Shown: piece by piece, positions 16,687-26,591 of the stretch | How positions within the stretch are numbered: the first letter of the stretch is position 1 | How the letters are laid out: each line of letters starts with the position of its first letter | Source of the DNA: Protofrankia sp963555925 | GTDB taxonomy: Bacteria; Actinomycetota; Actinomycetes; Frankiales; Frankiaceae | Assembly: GCA_963555925.1 (NCBI GenBank) | Contig: CAUVXJ010000017.1 | Span: 1-64,000, forward strand | DNA: 64,000 nt | Reading direction: 5' to 3' | The notes under the pieces: generated by a model | Databases searched by the model: none | The model's input: the letters and a program-made list of their open reading frames with translations, nothing else | Told to the model about the DNA's origin: nothing | Position numbers and translations under genes: made by a program

Positions 16687-16790
16687 TGACGCCTCCAGTA
16701 AGCACTGGTCAACGAACCATGGAAGGAGCGTGCACCACCAGTCGGACAACAGCAAGACCCGCCACGGCTGTCACGGGATAACCTTCGTCC

Positions 16791-17186
16791 GTGACCGATG
16801 TGGAACTGATGTTCACCAGGGATCTGGTCGGTGAAGTACGACGATTGCACGACCGGATTCAGGGGTGGACGTCGGGCTCCTGGCGGCAGCGGTCAGCTTC
16901 TGCGGGCACCCGTGCTGATCGGATACGCGCGCTTGCCGTCGAACTCGCTGAGCTGGGCCATCAAGCGGGCTCTGGCGCGCCGGCCGGTGTCAGGCCGCCG
17001 AGCCTGGCCGACCACGCGCTCGCGGACCAGATCGTCGTGTTGGCCACCGACCTGGTTGAGACGCTGCTCGCGGATGCTCGTGGTCATGCTGCCGAGGGTG
17101 GCTCGGATCGTCGCCGTGACATCGCGGAGCGCGCTTGCTCGGCCGTCCGGGCCGCTCGCCTGGACTTTGACGGGCGCCGACCCTGA
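16791..17186 (+). CDS. Hypothetical helical protein
   Basis: 131 residues from GTG 16791. No domain is recognised. The sequence is Ala/Leu/Arg-rich and predicted helical, with repeated hydrophobic heptad-like stretches (IRALAVELAELGHQ, LADQIVVLATDLVETLLADA). Codon third positions are GC-rich as in real genes here and the opposite strand offers no better candidate. There is no good Shine-Dalgarno, so an ATG at 16809 or leaderless translation is possible. Confidence 0.5.
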   Translation: MTDVELMFTRDLVGEVRRLHDRIQGWTSGSWRQRSASAGTRADRIRALAVELAELGHQAGSGAPAGVRPPSLADHALADQIVVLATDLVETLLADARGHAAEGGSDRRRDIAERACSAVRAARLDFDGRRP

Positions 17187-17268
17187 AACAAGGACGTACA
17201 TTCGCCATAATTGGGCATTCGCCATAATCGGGCCTTCCGGGTGAAGGTAGCCGTCCCAGGAAGATGTC

Positions 17269-18519
17269 TCAGGATATCACGTGCCAGTCGGCGTTGATCT
17301 CCCTTATGAAGATATCGGCGACGATGGCGGCACCATCAAGTGTCAGGTGAACACCATCGGTGGAGCGGGCGAGTACGGTCCGTCCCCGGTCGTCGGTGAG
17401 GTAACTGCTGTAAGCCCCGTTGTTCGACAGGCGGTCGCTGACGTTGACGAAACGGACACCGGGAATCCTTCGGGCGGCATCCGCGGCGGCTTCGGACATC
17501 TGGTGGTAATAGCCGTTGAGCCTCGGTTCGCGGGCGGGGGGCAGGCTCATCCAGTAGACGCGGCGTTTGCCCCCCGAAGACCAGATCTGCATGACGACGA
17601 TCGCGCGGCGACGATACTCCGCCAACCATTGGGGTGACCCGGTCGCGAGCGTGCTCCCGTCCGGCAGCGTGATTCCCTGTGCATCGTTGCCACCGATGGC
17701 GACCACGATCGCCTCTGGATCGCTCTCGGTGACCTGCGCGCGGGCCTGGGCCGCCCAGTCGAAGAAATCCGGACGCGCCAGGCCGGTACCGGCGTGGGTG
17801 TCGGTATCGGCGTGGATGGTGCCGTGGGACCCATTCACCATGGACGGCCCGATGCTGTCGCTCAGTGAATCTCCGGTCACCAGAAGGCGCAGCGGGGTGG
17901 CGGCGTCGGGACGGCGCAGGGCCGCCGCGACGCCAGCCGGGTCTGATGGCGGTGCCGAGGAGGTTTCCGGGGATGCGGCCCGCGACGCGGTGGACACCGC
18001 AGCTGGCTGGGCGGTGGGGATGCTGCCGTCGGCGGTATCGGCACGGGCGGACTCGTCGCCGCCGGCCTGCAGCACCGGCGGAGGCGGCGCCGTTGGACCG
18101 GCGCCGGTCAGTTCCGAGGATGTTGCCGAGGCCCTGTCGTGCCCGAACGTCGATGTGAGGACCCGGGGGATCGCGTCGAGCCCGACGGCGTTGGTGATTC
18201 GGTCGAGCGGACGCCCCACGCCGAGCACGATGGTGCGGGTCAAGCCGGGTGCCATGCCCTCGCCGGCGTGGACCATGCCGGCGGCGTCGAGAACGAGGAG
18301 CAGGCTGAGGCTGGTGACGACGAGCCTGGCCGCCTGTCGTGCCGACACGGTACCCCCCGGCGCGGATCCCGGCGGGCGGCGGGTACGGCCTGTTTCCGGT
18401 CGCCGGATATGTTCCATTCCGGTCGCCGCTGTATCGGCGTCCGGCTTCGTCCGGCTCTTCGGGTTGTTGTGCGTGTTGCCGGCGGTTTTCGGTGCCCGAG
18501 TCGGTTCCTGTTCGCTCAT
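17269..18519 (-). CDS. SGNH/GDSL-type hydrolase (DUF459-like) with membrane anchor
   Basis: About 416 residues from ATG 18519 (a longer in-frame start exists at 18588). The cytoplasmic N-terminus is charged, a hydrophobic helix lies near residues 65-85, then a Ser/Pro/Ala linker and an SGNH domain: LLVTGDSLSDSIG (block I, catalytic Ser), VVAIGGNDAQG (block III) and STDGVHLTLDGA (block V, Asp and His). Such proteins act as extracytoplasmic O-acetyl esterases or transferases. The gene lies behind the MBOAT gene on the same strand; MBOAT/SGNH pairs move acyl groups onto surface polysaccharide or cell wall, which is the inferred job. Confidence 0.88.
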   Translation of the reverse strand: MSEQEPTRAPKTAGNTHNNPKSRTKPDADTAATGMEHIRRPETGRTRRPPGSAPGGTVSARQAARLVVTSLSLLLVLDAAGMVHAGEGMAPGLTRTIVLGVGRPLDRITNAVGLDAIPRVLTSTFGHDRASATSSELTGAGPTAPPPPVLQAGGDESARADTADGSIPTAQPAAVSTASRAASPETSSAPPSDPAGVAAALRRPDAATPLRLLVTGDSLSDSIGPSMVNGSHGTIHADTDTHAGTGLARPDFFDWAAQARAQVTESDPEAIVVAIGGNDAQGITLPDGSTLATGSPQWLAEYRRRAIVVMQIWSSGGKRRVYWMSLPPAREPRLNGYYHQMSEAAADAARRIPGVRFVNVSDRLSNNGAYSSYLTDDRGRTVLARSTDGVHLTLDGAAIVADIFIREINADWHVIS

Positions 18520-18630
18520 CGCGCCCCCCCAACAAGGTTGGAACCTACTCTCCCTCGTCACGTCGCCGATGCCGGCCGCTGCTTTCATCCGTGGCGGTGT
18601 TGTTTTGGACCAGGTTTTCAGGACAGGCTT

Positions 18631-20274
<1,644 letters not shown>

Positions 20275-20492
20275 CCGTACCCGTCCTCGCGAATGTCACT
20301 TTGAGCATCAGGTTTTTGACTTAAGGTAGTCGAGCGTGCACGGGTGGGGCGATGAGCGCCAGTGGGAAGCGCCAGTGGGAGTGGCGGCTATGCGGGCCTG
20401 GTTGAGTGCTCGATTGCGTGTGTATGGGTGACCTTCGGCGGAACTTCGATGGATTGCGAGCGTCCGTGGCGACGGCTCGCTACCTTCCGTCT

Positions 20493-21398
20493 ATGGGCAC
20501 GGTTCAGGCCAATGGCATCGAAATCGCGTACGAGCTGCACGGTGACTCCAGCGGCCTGCCGCTCCTCATCGTCAGCGGGCTGGGCCAGCAGCTTGTCGGC
20601 TGGCATCCTGATCTTCTCCGCGCGATGGTGCGCCGAGGCTTCCAGGTCGTCGTCTACGACAATCGGGACGTCGGGCTTTCCACCCATTTTGATCATCTTG
20701 GCCAGCCGGACCTCACGGCCGCGCTCTCCGGGGATGCAGACGCCGTGCCCTACGCCCTCCTCGACATGGCGGCTGACGCCATCGGGCTGATGGACGCTCT
20801 CGGCTGGGAGTCCGCGCACGTCCTGGGGAGCTCTCTGGGTGGCATGATCGCCCAGACGCTGGCGCTGCACTTTCCTGATCGGGTGCGCAGCCTGACGTCG
20901 GTTTCCTCGACCACAGGCAACCGTGAGGAGAGCCAGCCGACCCCGGACGCGGCTGCCGCTCTGCTGCGCCCGGTTGCCGCGAGCCGCGAGGCGTTCATAG
21001 ACGGGGCCGAGCAGGCATACAACATCATCGGGTCGGGCGAGTTTCCGCATGACCGCGAGTGGGTGCGTCGGCGGGCTGGGATGGCATGGGACCGCAGGTA
21101 CGACCCGCATGGGACGGCGCGGCAGTTGATTGCCGCCCTGGCGGCCGACGACCGGACGGCGGCCCTGCGCCAGCTGACGATTCCAACCCTGGTCGTGCAC
21201 GGTACGGCCGACCCGCTCATTCCGGTCGCCGGTGGCCGGCACACCGCGGCCGCCATCCCGTCCGCCGAGTTGCTGGAGATCGACGGAATGGGCCACGATC
21301 TCCCGCGCCAGGTCTGGGAGCGCCTGCTGGACAAGCTCGACGACGTGGCCCACCGAGGCGAGGTAGCCACCACTGTGCGCGGGATGCCCATCGCATAG
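20493..21398 (+). CDS. Alpha/beta hydrolase
   Basis: 301 residues from ATG 20493 (MGTVQANGIEIAYELHG is the usual family start; upstream in-frame starts at 20406 and 20424 are less likely). Features: PLLIVSGLGQQ (oxyanion region), VVVYDNRDVGLST, nucleophile elbow HVLGSSLGGMIAQ with catalytic Ser, IPTLVVHGTADPLIP, which carries the acid, and GMGHDLP with the catalytic His. Similar proteins are haloperoxidase/esterase-like with unknown substrate. It stands alone; 21399-21621 contains no recognisable feature. Confidence 0.88.
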   Translation: MGTVQANGIEIAYELHGDSSGLPLLIVSGLGQQLVGWHPDLLRAMVRRGFQVVVYDNRDVGLSTHFDHLGQPDLTAALSGDADAVPYALLDMAADAIGLMDALGWESAHVLGSSLGGMIAQTLALHFPDRVRSLTSVSSTTGNREESQPTPDAAAALLRPVAASREAFIDGAEQAYNIIGSGEFPHDREWVRRRAGMAWDRRYDPHGTARQLIAALAADDRTAALRQLTIPTLVVHGTADPLIPVAGGRHTAAAIPSAELLEIDGMGHDLPRQVWERLLDKLDDVAHRGEVATTVRGMPIA

Positions 21399-21621
21399 CC
21401 GACTGGAACGGCCCGCGCTGGGGGCGGACCTGTTTCGGCGATGGTCGCTTTTGGACCCCCTGTCATCGCCCGGGTCGGTACAGGGGTGCTCGCTGTACTA
21501 GGAGCGTGACGGCTTGGTACCGCCGGCATGACCAGCCGGTCGGCTGCCGGGGAGGTGGTCGTGGCTCCGGTCGCGCTCCTGGATGCCGTATGTTCGGGAT
21601 CGGCGGGATCAGCGAACGGGA

Positions 21622-23616
21622 TCAGCGGGAACGTCGGCCGCCACGTGCGCGGAGGTAGTCCCGGACGACATACTGACCCAGCGCCCCCGGATCGGGGGAA
21701 AGCATCCGACCGCCGTTGCGCCGGGCGACTTCGTCGACGAACTGCACCAGCCGCGGCTCGTTGTCAAGCATGAACACGTTGATTGTCGCCCCACGGCGGG
21801 TCAGTCGGTCCACCTCGGCCAGGGTCAGCTCAAGGGTCTCCGGCGTGGGCGGCCAGGAGAAGGCGGGCGTGCCGTTACGCATCAGGTGCGCTGTCGGCTC
21901 ACCGTCGGTGACCACCAGTACGACCGGTTCGGAATCCGGATGTTTCGACACCAGCCGACCCGCGATCATCAGCGCGTGCTGGAGGTTCGTGCCCTGTACC
22001 ACTTCGGAGTCCAGCCCGGCGAGCTCCACCGGGCGCAGCAGGCGGGCGTAGTCGGAGAAACCGACCAGATGGATCGTGTCCTGCGGGAACTTCGTGCTGA
22101 TCAGGGTATGTAGCGCGAGCGCCGTCGATTTCGCCACTCCCCAGGTTCCCCGCAGTGCCATGGAGTAGGAGAGGTCGACCAACAGGCACACCACGGCCGA
22201 GGTCCGGCGTTCGGTCTCAGCGACCTCGAAGTCGGCGACATCCAGGCGCACCGATCCGTCCGGGCCGGCCGGCCCCGCCCGTAGAACCGCGTTGCGGACA
22301 GTGCGGACGACGTCGAGGGGCTGGGTGTCGCCGAAGCACCACAGCCGGGATGTCCCGGTGAGCTCGCCGGCCGCGCCGGCGTCGGCGACATCGTGATCAC
22401 CGCGTCCGTGGGCGTCCAACCGGTGGAAGATGCGCGCCAGCGCTGTCTGCCCGATGCGCCGGACCGCCCGCGGGGTCAGCTCCAGGTTTCCGGCGTTTCG
22501 GGTCAGGAAACCCTGGCGTTCCAGCTCTTTTTCGATCTGTTGGAGGGTACGCAGGTCGTCGACGGCACCTCGGCCCAGCGCCCGCGCGACCGCCTCCGGA
22601 TCGATGTCCGCCAGGGACGCCCCGGCGTAGTCCTGGGACAGCGCGGCAGCCAGTTCGTCGAGTTCGGCCAGCTCCTCCAGCGCGCTGGTGGCTTCCCCCA
22701 GCCCGAGGGGGGTCTCGCCGGTCATCGGGTCCCGCACCCGGCCGCGTGCGGGCTGGCCCCAGCCGAGGTCCGGGCGGGCGGCCCGGAGCGCATCGCGCAG
22801 CCGGGACAGCTCGGCTGCCAGGCCCATGTCGGCCATGGCGGCGGTCATCAGATCGGCCAGTTCCTGACGTTGCTGCGGGGACAGGCCCGCCATCAGCCGT
22901 GCGGCAGCCGCGGCGCGCCGCGCCAACGAATCCACCAACTCGTCCAGCGAGCGTGGATTCTCCGGGAAGAAGTCACCGAACGAGCGCATGAAATCCTCGA
23001 ACGCGGCGTCGGTGTGCTCGCCGCGGGCATCCGCCTCCAGCATGCTGTTGAGCGCGTTGAGCATGTCCGCCACTCGGGCCATGGCCGCGGGCGTGGTGTT
23101 CTCCAACGCCTGTTTCATGCCGCGGAACTGCGTGTCGAGCACCTCGCGGCGGAGCAGGTCGGAGATTTTCGCGAACGTCTCGCGCGCAAGGGGTGAACGC
23201 CACTCGTAGTCGGCCAGCGCGCTCACGGCCCGGGCCGGGTCGCCCGCCACGGCGTCGAGCTCAGCTTCGCGCAGGCGGGCGTCGTCGGAGGGGTCCGGGA
23301 ACAGCGCGGCCCGCTCCTGCTCCATCGCCTCGTCCAGAAGCTCGCGGACCTGCTCCAGGGTGCCGTCCAGACGCCCGCGCGCGCGGGCCTCGCGCCGCTG
23401 GCGCTCCACCTGACGGCGCAGATCTTCCAGGCCACGGCGGTTGTGTGTGCCGCGGCGCAGCAACGCGTCCAGAGCTTCACGTGGGGTTCGGCCATCGAGG
23501 ATGTGCTCGGACATCTCGTCCAGCGCGCCCGCCGCGTCGAACGGGTATGCCAGGGGATCAGGGCCACCGCCCCACGGGCCGTACCGGAATCCCGCCGGCC
23601 CGGTCCCGGCGCTCAT
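21622..23616 (-). CDS. VWA-domain protein, partner of the AAA ATPase
   Basis: 664 residues. Residues 1-430 are mostly helical and charged. The C-terminal VWA domain (about 435-630) has LLVDLSYSMALRG, the DxSxS MIDAS that binds a divalent metal, then TNLQHALMIAGRL and LVVTDGEPTAH. This pairing with a MoxR/BchI-type ATPase is like chelatase subunits D and I and like Rv0959/Rv0958. Here the VWA start overlaps the ATPase stop (ATGA), so they are translationally coupled. Together they probably remodel or metallate an unknown target protein; no chelatase H subunit is in view. Confidence 0.85.
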   Translation of the reverse strand: MSAGTGPAGFRYGPWGGGPDPLAYPFDAAGALDEMSEHILDGRTPREALDALLRRGTHNRRGLEDLRRQVERQRREARARGRLDGTLEQVRELLDEAMEQERAALFPDPSDDARLREAELDAVAGDPARAVSALADYEWRSPLARETFAKISDLLRREVLDTQFRGMKQALENTTPAAMARVADMLNALNSMLEADARGEHTDAAFEDFMRSFGDFFPENPRSLDELVDSLARRAAAAARLMAGLSPQQRQELADLMTAAMADMGLAAELSRLRDALRAARPDLGWGQPARGRVRDPMTGETPLGLGEATSALEELAELDELAAALSQDYAGASLADIDPEAVARALGRGAVDDLRTLQQIEKELERQGFLTRNAGNLELTPRAVRRIGQTALARIFHRLDAHGRGDHDVADAGAAGELTGTSRLWCFGDTQPLDVVRTVRNAVLRAGPAGPDGSVRLDVADFEVAETERRTSAVVCLLVDLSYSMALRGTWGVAKSTALALHTLISTKFPQDTIHLVGFSDYARLLRPVELAGLDSEVVQGTNLQHALMIAGRLVSKHPDSEPVVLVVTDGEPTAHLMRNGTPAFSWPPTPETLELTLAEVDRLTRRGATINVFMLDNEPRLVQFVDEVARRNGGRMLSPDPGALGQYVVRDYLRARGGRRSR

Positions 23617-25052
23617 CCGCCGTACACCGTCCGGCCCGGCAGTTCCTCCTTGGCGAGCCGCCGGTTGAGGTGCAGACCCTCCATGGCCAGTTCAAGCCCG
23701 GCCGCGGCGAGCCCCGGCGACTCCGCACCGTCGATGCCGAGCCTGATGAGGATCGCGGCGAGCCCCGGTACCGGACCGACCCGCCGAAGCAACTCCGTGG
23801 CCGGGACGAGATCACCGGTCTCAACCGGGCCGTCCACCTCGAAACGCCGTTGCAGACCGCTCAGGTCGGTGCCGGCGAGGCGGGCGCGAAACGTCTCGGC
23901 GACAGCCCGCCGCAGCAGGTGCGCGAGGATCTCGTCCTCCCGCCCCTCTTCCAACTGGTCGAACTCGACCTTGCCGCGTACCGCCGGCACGATCGCCGTG
24001 AGGTCGACGACCCGTGCCGTCGGAACGTCTTCGCCGGCCAGCGCCGCTCGGCGCACCGCCGAGGCGGCCACGGTCTCGACTGCGGCCACCGACAGCCGGG
24101 CCGACACGCCGGAGCGCCGATCGACCTGTGGGGCGTCGCGCACCAGCCGGGTGAAGCGTGCGACCACCTCCAGCAGGTGGTCGGGGACGGTGGGAAGCCC
24201 CAGCGGCGACTCCCGCCAGTCCAGCGCCGCCTCTTGGCGGATCAGGGCCAGTTCGTCGTCAAGGCGCAGTGGGTAGTGGGTGCGGACTTCGGCGCCGAAG
24301 CGGTCCTTGAGGGGTGTGATGATCCGGCCCCGGTTGGTGTAGTCCTCGGGATTCGCCGAAGCGACGAGAAACAGGTCGAGCGGGAGCCGCAGGACGTAGC
24401 CCCGGACCTGGATGTCGCGTTCCTCCAGCACGTTCAGGAGCGATACCTGGATCCGTTCGGCCAGGTCGGGAAGTTCGTTCACGCTGAAGATGCCACGGTT
24501 GGTGCGTGGTATCAGACCGTAGTGGACGGTCTCCGGGTCACCCAGGGTTCGGCCCTGCGCGACCTTGACCGGGTCGACGTCCCCGATCAGATCGCCGACG
24601 CTGGTGTCCGGAGTGGCCAGCTTCTCGCCGAACCGTTCGAAGCGGTGCTTCCAGGACACCGGGGTGTCGTCACCGAACTCGGCGACCAACAGCCGGCACC
24701 GGGTGCACACCGGGGTGAAAGGGTGATCATTGATCTCGCAGCCGGAGACCACCGGCGTCCACTCGTCCAACAGGCCCACCAGGGTGCGGATCAGGCGGGT
24801 CTTGCCCTGCCCGCGTTCCCCGAGGAAGACGATGTCGTGCCCGGCGAGCAGAGCGCGTTCGACCTGGGGGAGCACGGTGTCGTCGAAGCCGACGATGCCG
24901 GGAAACCGGTTCTCGCCACCCGCCATCCGGGCGAGGGTGTTGTTGCGCAGTTCCGTGCGTACGGACCGGTGCCGGTGTCCTGAGCCACGCAGGACACCGA
25001 GCGTTGTCGGTTCAGGGGACTGCGGGGCCTGGGACCCTGACAGATCGAGCAC
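23613..25052 (-). CDS. AAA+ ATPase of the MoxR/magnesium-chelatase I type
   Basis: 479 residues from GTG 25052; conserved sequence begins about residue 30 (HRSVRTELRNNTLARM), so the start is approximately right. Walker A is GERGQGKTRLIR (about 78-89); the helix-2 insert NRGIFSVNELPDLAERIQVSLLNVLEERDIQVRG and the sensor LFLVASANPEDYTNRG follow. Cys-containing text CTRCRLL near residue 117 may bind metal. It lies upstream of, and overlaps by 4 nt, the VWA gene. The region upstream (25053-25100) leads into the paired hairpins. Confidence 0.88.
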   Translation of the reverse strand: MLDLSGSQAPQSPEPTTLGVLRGSGHRHRSVRTELRNNTLARMAGGENRFPGIVGFDDTVLPQVERALLAGHDIVFLGERGQGKTRLIRTLVGLLDEWTPVVSGCEINDHPFTPVCTRCRLLVAEFGDDTPVSWKHRFERFGEKLATPDTSVGDLIGDVDPVKVAQGRTLGDPETVHYGLIPRTNRGIFSVNELPDLAERIQVSLLNVLEERDIQVRGYVLRLPLDLFLVASANPEDYTNRGRIITPLKDRFGAEVRTHYPLRLDDELALIRQEAALDWRESPLGLPTVPDHLLEVVARFTRLVRDAPQVDRRSGVSARLSVAAVETVAASAVRRAALAGEDVPTARVVDLTAIVPAVRGKVEFDQLEEGREDEILAHLLRRAVAETFRARLAGTDLSGLQRRFEVDGPVETGDLVPATELLRRVGPVPGLAAILIRLGIDGAESPGLAAAGLELAMEGLHLNRRLAKEELPGRTVYGG

Positions 25053-25100
25053 TAGTTGACGGTACGTCCCCGGGGTCTCATGCGCAGGGAAGTTGCCACG

Positions 25101-25204
25101 ACCGGAGGCGGCGCGATCATGTTTTGTGCGCCGCCGGAGGTCTCGGGGTGGGCACTGACCGGAGGCGGCGCGATCATGTTTTGTGCGCCGCCGGAGGTCT
25201 CGGG
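25101..25204 (-). repeat. Two tandem hairpins with GATCATG loop, downstream of greA
   Basis: Two identical 47-bp units lie at 25101-25147 and 25158-25204 (57-bp period). Each contains a perfect 8-bp stem, GGCGGCGC/GCGCCGCC, with a 13-nt loop gatcatgttttgt on the plus strand (hairpins 25107-25135 and 25164-25192), then CGGAGG. The same architecture with different stem bases occurs at 49650-49800 downstream of fumC. The strand is given as minus because both loci follow the 3' end of a minus-strand gene. The function is unknown; it could be a structured RNA, a protein-binding DNA cruciform or a small mobile repeat. Confidence 0.8.
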
Positions 25205-25229
25205 AAGCTGGTTACCCCGCCGGTGGCAT

Positions 25230-25258
25230 GCCGGCCCGGGCGGCGGGTCCGGGCCGGC
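25230..25258 (-). terminator. Hairpin downstream of greA
   Basis: GCCGGCCCGG (25230-25239), 9-nt loop, CCGGGCCGGC (25249-25258): a perfect 10-bp GC stem starting 18 bp past the greA stop codon. It probably terminates greA transcription. Confidence 0.65.
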
Positions 25259-25275
25259 TGAAACGGCGAGGGAGC

Positions 25276-25761
25276 TCAGCGGTGGTACGGCTCCACCGAG
25301 ACGATCGCAACCCGGGCCGGGCGGCCGTTGGGCAGGGTATAGGTAACGGTGTCACCTGCCTTGTGGCCGGCGACTGCTCCACCCAGTGGTGACTGTGCCG
25401 AATACACCTCGAGCGGTGTGCTGTGGTCCTCGCGGGATCCGATCAGGAACTTCTCGGTGTCGCCGCCGTCACCGGGGAAGCGGACCTCGACCACGGTGCC
25501 CGGACCCGCGGCGCCGTTGAACTGCGGCGCCTCGCCGACTCGCGCGTCACGCAGCAGGTCGGTGAGTTGTCGGATGCGGGACTCCATCTTGCCCTGTTCT
25601 TCCTTGGCTGCGTGATAACCGCCGTTCTCCTTGAGGTCGCCCTCCTCGCGGGCAGCTTCGATCTTGTTGGCGATCTCGACACGACCGGTCCCGGTGAGGT
25701 GGTCGAGCTCCCCGCGGAGCCGGTCGTACGCCTCCTGGGTCAGCCACGTCTGCTGCGACAC
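25276..25761 (-). CDS. greA: Transcription elongation factor GreA
   Basis: 161 residues. WLTQEAYDRLRGELDHLTG at the N-terminus, EAAREEGDLKENGGYHAAKEEQGKMESRI for the coiled coil with its acidic tip (EEGDLKEN), and the C-terminal FKBP-like half with SPLGGAVAGHKAGDTVTYTLPNGR. GreA enters the RNA polymerase secondary channel and rescues backtracked complexes by stimulating transcript cleavage. Order greA - DUF4307 (same strand) - mca (divergent) matches Mycobacterium. Hairpins with GATCATG-type loops lie on both sides of the gene. Confidence 0.97.
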   Translation of the reverse strand: MSQQTWLTQEAYDRLRGELDHLTGTGRVEIANKIEAAREEGDLKENGGYHAAKEEQGKMESRIRQLTDLLRDARVGEAPQFNGAAGPGTVVEVRFPGDGGDTEKFLIGSREDHSTPLEVYSAQSPLGGAVAGHKAGDTVTYTLPNGRPARVAIVSVEPYHR

Positions 25762-25793
25762 GCGTCACGCTCCTTACGTTGCCTGGGGCCGCC

Positions 25794-25826
25794 GGCCGCG
25801 CGCGATAGAACCATGATCGCGCGGCC
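25794..25826 (-). promoter_or_regulatory. 9-bp hairpin with ATCATGG loop upstream of greA
   Basis: GGCCGCGCG (25794-25802) pairs with CGCGCGGCC (25818-25826); the 15-nt loop reads ATCATGGTTCTATCG on the minus strand, resembling the loop of the 25101 and 49650 hairpins but in the opposite orientation to those. A 16-bp direct repeat, cgttgcctggggccgc, flanks it (25778-25793 and 25838-25853). The rest of the 347-bp gap between greA and the DUF4307 gene (25762-26108) shows nothing else. A role in greA control is an inference from position. Confidence 0.5.
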
Positions 25827-26108
25827 TTTGGCCGGTTGCGTTGCCTGGGGCCGCTATATCTCGATGGGACTCTCGCGGGGCCTTTATTGGGTTATCTCGC
25901 CGTGAAGGGCGGCCGATGGTGGAAATTGTTGGAGTCAAGGGCGGTGGGCGGGGGTTGGAAGTGATGGCAGGGACAGGGGCAAACGCCCAGCTTAACAGTT
26001 GGCGGTCTGAGTCGGAGCAGCCGCGCGCGGGCAGGCGTCACTGCATGCCGTACGCGACGAACCAGGACGCGACCGCGCCCTGGTTGTGTCAGGGGCCCCG
26101 CCCGGTTG

Positions 26109-26591
26109 TCAGCCGGCGCGGGTGATCTGACAGTCCTCGACCTCGACCACGTTCGCCTCCCGCGATGTGGTCAGCGTGACCTTTATGGTCGTGACCCGCC
26201 GGCCGTCTGTAGCCGGACCGACAACGATGTCGGTACGCCGGCCGACGACCTGGTTATCCCGGGAGCGTGCGCGGACAGTGCATTGTGCCACGGCGTTGGG
26301 TGACTTTTCCACATCGAACGTCAGCTGCGCCTGCGTCCCGCTGATCCGGAAGGCGCGGGTGGCATAGTCCAGCCGGTCCGGATGGCCCTGGACCCACCCG
26401 GCGCCGACCGCCGCGACCACGATGATGAGGACTGTCGCCAGTAGGAACCAGGGTGCCGTTCTGATTCCACCGAGCCACGGGATGTCGAGCCAGCGCAGGG
26501 GGAAGCCGAGCACGCGCGACCGTCCCGGCAGGGCGGCGCGCCGCGTCTGTCTGGACGAGGTCACCGGAGGCATCGGGGACAATGGTGGCAT
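26109..26591 (-). CDS. DUF4307 family membrane protein
   Basis: About 160 residues. One transmembrane helix (TAPWFLLATVLIIVVAAVGAGWV) precedes an extracytoplasmic beta-rich domain (LDYATRAFRISGTQAQLTFDVEKSPNAVAQCTVRARSRDNQVVGRR ... VEVEDCQI in pieces) with two Cys that may pair. The family sits between greA and mca in many Actinobacteria; its role is unknown. Possible starts at 26627, 26591 and 26573 cannot be separated; 26591 would overlap the divergent mca start by 2 nt, so short or absent leaders are likely. Confidence 0.8.
   Translation of the reverse strand: MPPLSPMPPVTSSRQTRRAALPGRSRVLGFPLRWLDIPWLGGIRTAPWFLLATVLIIVVAAVGAGWVQGHPDRLDYATRAFRISGTQAQLTFDVEKSPNAVAQCTVRARSRDNQVVGRRTDIVVGPATDGRRVTTIKVTLTTSREANVVEVEDCQITRAG

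Noticed and set aside
23193..24983. 596-codon plus-strand open frame
   Set aside because: It lies antisense to the AAA and VWA genes and is Arg/Pro-rich without any domain.
25101..25204. Calling the GATCATG hairpins ordinary rho-independent terminators
   Set aside because: There is no T-run on either strand, greA already has a closer hairpin at 25230-25258, and the 13-nt loop is conserved, which terminators do not require.
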